A DNA stretch of 18,761 bases from UBA6382 sp963631415 (GTDB lineage Bacteria > Bacteroidota > Bacteroidia > Bacteroidales > Bacteroidaceae): the NCBI GenBank assembly GCA_963631415.1, contig CAVGQS010000032.1, forward strand, positions 1 to 18,761, read 5' to 3'. A model generated the notes under the pieces. That model was not told where the DNA came from and made no database searches. It saw only the letters and a list, made by a program, of their open reading frames with translations. Below, piece after piece: positions 13,811 through 18,761 of the stretch. A program made the position numbers and the translations under genes. The stretch's first letter is position 1. Each line of letters begins with the position of its first letter.

Positions 13811-14890
13811 GTGAAAACAATAGACAAAGTACAGCAGGCCATGGCGCTCGTCGTGTGTGTGCTGATAGTGTGTTCTCTCGCGGTGCTGAAGCACGGCGCG
13901 TTGTTCGGCCACGAGTTTTCCGCTAAGCCCGCCGCCGCCAGCGCAGTCAACAACGACACGGTGCGCACCCTGGCCGACGGCACGATGGTGGTCAACACCA
14001 CCGGGCTGGCAGCCGACGTGAGGGGCTTTGCGGGCAAGGTGCCGCTCGAGATATCCGTCAAGGACGGCATCGTGACCGACGTCAAGGCGCTCGACAACGC
14101 CGAGACCGGCGATTTCTTCAAAAGGGCCTCTGTGCTGCTCGACGAGTGGAAGGGCAAGACCATAGAAGAGGCGCAGGCCATGCAGGTCGATGCCGTATCT
14201 GGCGCCACCTACTCGTCGCGCGCCATCATCGGAAACATGCAGCGCGGCCTCGACTTCGTGTCGGAGCAGGCGGCTGAAGACGACAGCGGCGGCGCCCTGG
14301 ACCTCACGCCCAAGGGCATTGCCGGACTCATAGTGGTGCTGATGGCTGCCATCCTGCCGCTGTTTGTGAAGGACCGTCGCTACCTCGTGTGCCAGCTGGC
14401 GCTCAACGTGGTGGTTCTCGGCCTGTGGTGCGGCGCCTTCTTGTCCTACTCGTCGCTGACGGGCTGGGCAGCCTACGGCGTGGCGGCGCTCTCCGCCGTC
14501 AGCGCGGTGATGCTCCTCACCGCCTTCGTCTATCCCTTGTTTGGCCGTAAGTCGCACTACTGCACCTTCGTCTGTCCCCTTGGCTCGCTGCAGCAGCTGG
14601 CTGGCAAAGCCGTCAAGCACAAGCCGACCCTTAGCCACAAGGTGTTGCGCCGCCTCGATGTCTTCCGCCAGGTGCTGTGGGCGCTGCTGATGCTCCTCGT
14701 GTGGAGCGGCGTGTGGGGCGAGTGGATGGACTACGAGCCTTTCGCCGCCTTTCTCTTCCAGTCGGCGTCGTGGGTGGCTATCGTCATCGCCCTTGTCTTC
14801 GTGGCGCTGTCGTTTGTGGTGACGCGCCCCTACTGCCGCTTCGTCTGCCCAATGGGCTCCCTGCTCAAACTTAGTCAAAACTCAAAATAA
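13811..14890 (+). CDS. FMN-binding and 4Fe-4S membrane electron-transfer protein
   Basis: From GTG 13811 the protein has 359 residues. One N-terminal helix (about 6-25) leads to a periplasmic FMN-binding domain of the RnfG/NqrC/NosR type. Its DAVSGATYSS motif (Thr133) is a likely site of covalent FMN attachment by an ApbE flavin transferase. Five or so helices follow, carrying two CxxxCP motifs, C251/C255 and C342/C346, like the iron-sulfur part of NapH and NosR. The order FMN domain then CxxxCP helices resembles a short NosR without a C-terminal ferredoxin part. It probably passes electrons through the membrane. GTG 13781 in the same frame would add ten residues (MPKRQDNIPK); 13811 is preferred because it gives MKTIDKVQQA just before the helix. 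A nitroreductase gene starts 6 nt after its stop, so the two are very likely coupled. No ApbE gene is in the window. Confidence 0.82.
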   Translation: MKTIDKVQQAMALVVCVLIVCSLAVLKHGALFGHEFSAKPAAASAVNNDTVRTLADGTMVVNTTGLAADVRGFAGKVPLEISVKDGIVTDVKALDNAETGDFFKRASVLLDEWKGKTIEEAQAMQVDAVSGATYSSRAIIGNMQRGLDFVSEQAAEDDSGGALDLTPKGIAGLIVVLMAAILPLFVKDRRYLVCQLALNVVVLGLWCGAFLSYSSLTGWAAYGVAALSAVSAVMLLTAFVYPLFGRKSHYCTFVCPLGSLQQLAGKAVKHKPTLSHKVLRRLDVFRQVLWALLMLLVWSGVWGEWMDYEPFAAFLFQSASWVAIVIALVFVALSFVVTRPYCRFVCPMGSLLKLSQNSK

Positions 14891-14896
14891 ATAGCG

Positions 14897-15529
14897 ATGA
14901 AACCTTCAGTCTTTTTGAACATAGTGCTCGCCGCCGCGCTCGTGGCGGTGTCAGTGCGCTGGGCGACGACCGGCAGCGGCGAGTCCGCGCCCGCCAACGC
15001 CGACAGCGTGGTCTACAACAACATCATGACCCGCACTTCGGTGAGGTCCTACCTCGACAAACCGGTCGAAGACTCCAAGATAGACACCCTGCTCCACGCG
15101 GCAATGGCGGCGCCCACTGCCATGAACACGCAGCCCTGGCACTTTGTGGTCATCAAGGACCGCGCCACGCTCGACAAGATTGCCGAAGTCACGCCCAACG
15201 CACGCATGGCGGCTGAGGCTCCCCTCGCCATTGTGGTGTGCGGCAACATGACCAATGAGCACGCCGACGTGGTGCGCATGTTTTGGACCCAAGACCTGTC
15301 GGCTGCCACCGAAAACCTGCTCCTCCAGGCCCACGCCATGGGGCTCGGCGCCGTGTGGACCGGCACCTATCCCGACCAGCAGCGCTGCGATGCCGTCTCC
15401 AGTCTCCTCTCCCTGCCCGACAACCTGATTCCGCTCTGCACCGTCGTCATCGGCTACCCCAAGGGCGAGCAGACCCCCAAGGACAAGTGGAACCCCGACA
15501 ACGTGACTTACTTTGAGGGCATCAAGTAG
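14897..15529 (+). CDS. Exported or membrane-anchored nitroreductase-family flavoprotein
   Basis: This 210-residue protein combines an N-terminal hydrophobic export segment (VFLNIVLAAALVAVS, about residues 5-19) with a nitroreductase-fold domain. FMN-binding signatures are TRTSVRSYLDKPV, AAPTAMNTQPWHFVV and GLGAVWTGTYP. Most nitroreductases are cytosolic and use NAD(P)H, so an exported one needs another electron source. The gene lies 6 nt after the FMN/4Fe-4S membrane protein, whose job may be to supply those electrons. There is no lipobox cysteine, so it is probably held by an uncleaved helix or released by signal peptidase I. The natural substrate cannot be read from the sequence; it may be a quinone, a nitro compound or another electron acceptor. 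The DPP4-like gene starts 43 nt downstream without a clear promoter. Confidence 0.85.
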   Translation: MKPSVFLNIVLAAALVAVSVRWATTGSGESAPANADSVVYNNIMTRTSVRSYLDKPVEDSKIDTLLHAAMAAPTAMNTQPWHFVVIKDRATLDKIAEVTPNARMAAEAPLAIVVCGNMTNEHADVVRMFWTQDLSAATENLLLQAHAMGLGAVWTGTYPDQQRCDAVSSLLSLPDNLIPLCTVVIGYPKGEQTPKDKWNPDNVTYFEGIK

Positions 15530-15572
15530 CGCGCCCTCGGCCAATAATCCTTAAAACAAACAATGATACGAT

Positions 15573-17774
15573 ATGAGAAAACTTATTCTGGCGTTATTGC
15601 CATTACTCGCAACCTGTCTGCCCTCCATGGCCGGCACCAACATTAGCCTCAAGGCCGCAGTGGGCGGCGTCTTCTATGCCGAACAGCTCTACGGAGTGCG
15701 CCCCCTTGCCGACGGCGAGAGCTTTGCGCGCATCAGTCCCGACCGCAAGCGCATAGTGCGCTATTCGTTCCGCACGGGCGAGGAGACCGGCGTGGTCTGC
15801 GACCTGGCGGCTGCCCGCGGCGCCAAGCTCGACGGACTGGACGGCTACATCATGTCGCCCGACGAGCGCACCATACTGATACAAACCAAGACCGAGCAGA
15901 TCTACCGCCACTCCAAGAAGGCGGAATACTACATCTACTCCGTCGACAACAAGACCCTCGAGCCGCTCTCCAAAAACGGTCCGCAGCAAGAGCCCCTCTT
16001 CTCGCCCGACGGCACCATGGTGGCTTTCGTGCGCGACAACAACCTGTTTCTGGTAAAGCTCCTGTTCAACAACAGCGAGAGCCAGGTGACCACCGACGGC
16101 AAGTTCAACGAGGTGCTCAACGGCATTCCCGACTGGGTCAACGAGGAGGAGTTCTCCTACAGCCGCGCCTTCGACTTCAGCGCCGACAGCAAGATGCTGG
16201 CGTGGGTGCGCTTCGACGAGAGCCAGGTGCCGCTCTACGAGATGCAGATGTTCAAGGGACTCGCCCCCGAGCATAAAGAGAACGCCGAATATCCCCACGA
16301 CTACAGCTACAAGTACCCCATAGCCGGCCAGCGCAACTCTGAGGTCGCCGTGCTCTCCTACGACATCAAGAGCCACGTCACCCGGCGCATGGCGCTGCCG
16401 CTCGACAGCGACGGCTACGTGCCGCGCATCAAGTTTACCGACACCCCCGACCAGCTCGCCGTCGTCACCCTCAACCGCCACCAGAGCCGCATGAACATCT
16501 ACATGACCAACGTGCGCTCCACCATGTGCAAGCAGGTGTTCACTGAGAGCGACGACCGCTACGTCAAGGAAGACGCCTACCTGCAGCTCCGCTTCTTCGG
16601 CAACAACTTCGTGGTCATGAGCGACCGCTCCGGAATGCGCCAGCTCTACTGGTACTCCGCCACCGGCCAGCTGCTCAAGCAGGTTACCAACCAGCCATGC
16701 GAGGTGTGCGACTTCTACGGCTACGACCCCAAGAGCCAGACGTTCTACTACAGCGCCAAGGACGGCAACGCCACACGCACCGCCGTCTTCGCCACCGACC
16801 TCAAGGGCAAAACTCGCAAACTCTCTACTGAGACGGGCAGCAACTCTGCCACCTTCAGCACCTCGATGAAGTATTTCATCAACGTATACTCCAACATGAC
16901 CACGCCGCAAATCACCACACTGCGCGACAACAGCGGCAAGGTGCTCAAGACGCTCATCGACAACGCCAAACTCTGCGAGCGCGTGGCCCAATACAATATG
17001 CCCGTCAAGGAACTCTTCACCTTCAAGACAGCCGACGGCGTGGAGCTCAACGGCTGGATGATGAAGCCCTTCGATTTCGACCCCAACAAGAAGTACCCCG
17101 TCGTCATGCACCAGTACTCAGGCCCCGGTTCGCAGTCCGTGCAAGACTCCTGGAACGCAGGCTCCAACGGCGCGGGCGGTTCCTATGAGGCCTACCTATG
17201 CAGCCAGGGCATCATCTGCGTCACCGTCGACGGGCGCGGCACCGGCGGCCGCGGCGCCGACTTCGAGAAGTGCACATACCTCCACCTCGGCCAGCTCGAG
17301 TCGCACGACCAGGTAGAGACGGCCATCTGGCTCGGCTCGCTGCCCTACGTCGACAAGGACAACATCGCCATCTGGGGCTGGAGCTTCGGCGGCTTCAACA
17401 CGCTGATGAGCATGAGCGAGGGCCGCGGCGTCTTCAAGTGCGGAGTGGCGGTAGCCCCGCCCACCAGCTGGCGCTTCTACGACACCGTCTACACTGAGCG
17501 CTACATGCGCACGCCGCAGGAAAACGCCGGCTACGACGACGACTGCATTGCCCGCGTAGACAAACTGCAGGGCAACCTGCTCATCTGCCACGGACTTGCC
17601 GACGACAACGTCCACGTGCGCAACACCTACGAGTACACCGAGGCGCTTGTGCAGGCCGACAAGCAGTTTGAGATGCAGCTCTACACTAACCGCAACCACA
17701 GCATCTACGGCGGCAACACGCGCCAGCACCTCTTCACCCGCATCACCGACTTCTTCCTCCGCAACCTCAAGTAG
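15573..17774 (+). CDS. Dipeptidyl peptidase IV-like S9 serine peptidase
   Basis: This 733-residue secreted peptidase removes N-terminal dipeptides, usually with Pro or Ala in second position. The signal peptide is MRKLILALLPLLATCLPSMA. The N-terminal beta-propeller (to about 475) carries DWVNEEEF, with Glu191-193 matching the DPP4 motif that holds the substrate amino terminus. The C-terminal alpha/beta-hydrolase has the full triad: Ser604 (GWSFGGF), Asp677 (HGLADDNVH) and His709 (NRNHSIYGG). This is a normal length for the bacterial family. DPP4 homologues in Bacteroidales act in the periplasm in peptide breakdown, and some gut versions cleave host incretin-type peptides; whether this one does cannot be said. 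The next gene starts after a single base (TAGaATG), so they are translationally coupled. Confidence 0.93.
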   Translation: MRKLILALLPLLATCLPSMAGTNISLKAAVGGVFYAEQLYGVRPLADGESFARISPDRKRIVRYSFRTGEETGVVCDLAAARGAKLDGLDGYIMSPDERTILIQTKTEQIYRHSKKAEYYIYSVDNKTLEPLSKNGPQQEPLFSPDGTMVAFVRDNNLFLVKLLFNNSESQVTTDGKFNEVLNGIPDWVNEEEFSYSRAFDFSADSKMLAWVRFDESQVPLYEMQMFKGLAPEHKENAEYPHDYSYKYPIAGQRNSEVAVLSYDIKSHVTRRMALPLDSDGYVPRIKFTDTPDQLAVVTLNRHQSRMNIYMTNVRSTMCKQVFTESDDRYVKEDAYLQLRFFGNNFVVMSDRSGMRQLYWYSATGQLLKQVTNQPCEVCDFYGYDPKSQTFYYSAKDGNATRTAVFATDLKGKTRKLSTETGSNSATFSTSMKYFINVYSNMTTPQITTLRDNSGKVLKTLIDNAKLCERVAQYNMPVKELFTFKTADGVELNGWMMKPFDFDPNKKYPVVMHQYSGPGSQSVQDSWNAGSNGAGGSYEAYLCSQGIICVTVDGRGTGGRGADFEKCTYLHLGQLESHDQVETAIWLGSLPYVDKDNIAIWGWSFGGFNTLMSMSEGRGVFKCGVAVAPPTSWRFYDTVYTERYMRTPQENAGYDDDCIARVDKLQGNLLICHGLADDNVHVRNTYEYTEALVQADKQFEMQLYTNRNHSIYGGNTRQHLFTRITDFFLRNLK

Positions 17775-17775
17775 A

Positions 17776-18495
17776 ATGGCTGCGCTCTACCTCATACCCG
17801 TCACCCTCGGCCCCACGCCCACAGAGCAGGTGCTGCCGTCCTACAACCACGACCTGGTGATGAAAATACGCCATTTCATCGTGGAGGAAGTGCGAACGGC
17901 GCGCCGCTTCTTGCGCCAAATGGACAAGGAGATTGACATCGACAGCCTGGAGTTCTACCCCATGGGCAAGCACGCCGACCGCGCCCTCTTCAGCCGCTAC
18001 CTCGAACCGCTGCGCCACGGCGAAGACGTGGGCGTCATCTCCGAGGCGGGCTGCCCAGCCGTGGCAGACCCCGGCGCCGACGTGGTGGCGATAGCCCAGA
18101 GCGAAGGCATGAAGGTGGTGCCGCTGGTAGGTCCCTCGTCCATCATCATGTCGCTCATGGCGAGCGGTTTCAACGGGCAAAACTTCGCCTTCCACGGCTA
18201 TCTGCCCATAGGCAGCCACGAGCGACAGTCCGCCATCAAGCGCATGGAGACCGCCTCCGCCACCCTCCACCAAACGCAGCTCTTCATCGAGACCCCCTAC
18301 CGCAACCACCAGATGATAGACACCATCCTCGCTGCATGCCGCCCCGACACCCGGCTCTGCATAGCGGCGGGCATCACCTGCGGCGAGAGTGAATTCATAC
18401 GCACCATGCCCGTCAGGCAGTGGCGCAAGTCGCTCGCCTCAATACCCGACCTCAAGAAGACCCCTGCCGTCTTCCTCATCAATGCTGACAGGTAA
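17776..18495 (+). CDS. RsmI-like SAM-dependent methyltransferase (tetrapyrrole methylase fold)
   Basis: This 239-residue protein has the tetrapyrrole-methylase fold of RsmI (16S rRNA 2'-O-methylation at C1402). Matching parts are LYLIPVTLGPTP at the start, GVISEAGCPAVADPGADVV at about 86-104 (RsmI: SDAGTPLISDPG) and VGPSSIIMSLMASGFNGQNFAFHGYLP. It differs from true RsmI in two places: the early segment lacks the usual NLEDITLRAL, and the late segment reads AAGITCGESEFI instead of CVARELTK-type sequence. It therefore looks like a Bacteroidetes paralog, and an rRNA target is an assumption. The frame runs open to 17596 inside the DPP4 gene, but ATG 17776, one base after the DPP4 stop, begins exactly at the conserved N-terminus. 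A terminator follows 86 nt after its stop. Confidence 0.85.
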   Translation: MAALYLIPVTLGPTPTEQVLPSYNHDLVMKIRHFIVEEVRTARRFLRQMDKEIDIDSLEFYPMGKHADRALFSRYLEPLRHGEDVGVISEAGCPAVADPGADVVAIAQSEGMKVVPLVGPSSIIMSLMASGFNGQNFAFHGYLPIGSHERQSAIKRMETASATLHQTQLFIETPYRNHQMIDTILAACRPDTRLCIAAGITCGESEFIRTMPVRQWRKSLASIPDLKKTPAVFLINADR

Positions 18496-18501
18496 CTGCA
18501 A

Positions 18502-18578
18502 CGCCGACCAGCCGACGAACTTCAATCGAAAACAATAACGTCAGCGCCGACCGGCGGACTAAACCCAATCGAAAATCA
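18502..18578 (+). repeat. Degenerate direct repeat, two 34-nt copies
   Basis: CGCCGACC...CAATCGAAAA occurs at 18502-18535 and 18545-18578, with 26 of 34 positions equal by hand count and a 43-nt period. It lies in the 3' untranslated stretch between the methyltransferase stop and its terminator. Confidence 0.5.
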
Positions 18579-18581
18579 CAC

Positions 18582-18630
18582 AAAAATCCCGAAACGCATC
18601 CTTCACCGAAGCGTTTCGGGATTTTTTTGT
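18582..18630 (+). terminator. Intrinsic terminator of the 13811-18495 gene group
   Basis: A perfect 16-bp stem (AAAAATCCCGAAACGC at 18582-18597 with its complement at 18611-18626) closes a 13-nt loop. A T-rich run continues after it. The A-rich left arm lets it work on the opposite strand as well. Confidence 0.9.
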
Positions 18631-18695
18631 TTTTGTCCGCTAAAACCAGACCGCACACGAAATCGTCCTAATGCCTTGCGGCGAGCCCTCGGCTT

Positions 18696-18716
18696 CCTTA
18701 TATATATAATAAGGTA
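18696..18716 (-). repeat. AT-rich TACCTTAT motif, copy 5
   Basis: On the minus strand this reads TACCTTATTATATATA followed by TAAGG, so it ends in a dyad (CCTTAT...ATAAGG). It lies after the last terminator, near the window edge. It may belong to a minus-strand or downstream gene outside the window. The rest of 18627-18761 shows no gene. Confidence 0.55.
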
Positions 18717-18761
18717 AGCGCCTCCGCAGCGCAAGTCTCCATTCGTAAAAATTCAAGCGGT

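Noticed and set aside
17596..17775. Extension of the methyltransferase into the DPP4 gene
   Set aside because: The added part is a Ser/Thr/Pro-rich shadow of the DPP4 coding sequence; the conserved N-terminus starts at 17776.
1..18761. CRISPR arrays, tRNA or rRNA genes, transposases
   Set aside because: No spacer-repeat periodicity of CRISPR type, no cloverleaf with conserved T-loop, and no transposase-like frame was found by reading both strands.

Overview
The window looks like chromosomal DNA from a GC-rich member of the Bacteroidales. The family assignment (Prevotellaceae- or Muribaculaceae-like) is a guess. The support is: several promoters fit the Bacteroidetes pattern TTTG-N19-TAnnTTTG; start codons lack Shine-Dalgarno sequences and often follow very short A/T-rich leaders; and the gene set (PMCA-type Ca2+ ATPase, EF-G2-type EF-G paralog, DPP4-like peptidase, LolC/E-like permease, MetRS with a C-terminal tRNA-binding domain) is typical of gut Bacteroidales. 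No tRNA, rRNA, CRISPR array, transposase or complete insertion sequence was seen.

Layout. 1-648: a possible structured RNA or terminator hairpin, then a broken Abi_2/AbiF-family HEPN gene, visibly more A/T-rich than the rest. 661-694: a perfect 14-bp terminator stem between convergent genes. 719-2961 (minus): two membrane acyltransferases in one likely transcript. 2962-3487: a long non-coding gap with 21-bp tandem units arranged as a 53-bp inverted repeat, then a promoter and two copies of a TACCTTAT-TATATATA motif. 3488-6199: Ca2+ ATPase. 6258-10009: metG, rbfA and a LolC/E-type permease, probably one operon. 10034-11299 (minus): hemW with an 18-bp tandem repeat array inside its coding sequence. 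11451-13598: EF-G2-like factor, divergent from hemW, ending in a strong terminator. 13811-18495: an FMN-binding/4Fe-4S membrane protein, an exported nitroreductase, a DPP4-like peptidase and an RsmI-like methyltransferase, tightly spaced and ending in a terminator.

How the genes work together. Most are housekeeping: translation (metG, rbfA, EF-G2, RsmI-like enzyme), envelope (permease, acyltransferases, Ca2+ pump), heme trafficking (hemW) and peptide use (DPP4). The best candidate for an under-described system is the pair at 13811-15529. A membrane protein with a covalent-FMN motif and two CxxxCP iron-sulfur motifs lies 6 nt upstream of a nitroreductase with an N-terminal export or anchor segment. 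This suggests electrons are carried across the inner membrane to a periplasmic flavoenzyme. Three other unexplained signals recur: the AT-rich motif at gene borders (five copies), the inverted 21-bp repeat arrays, and the in-frame 18-bp array inside hemW.
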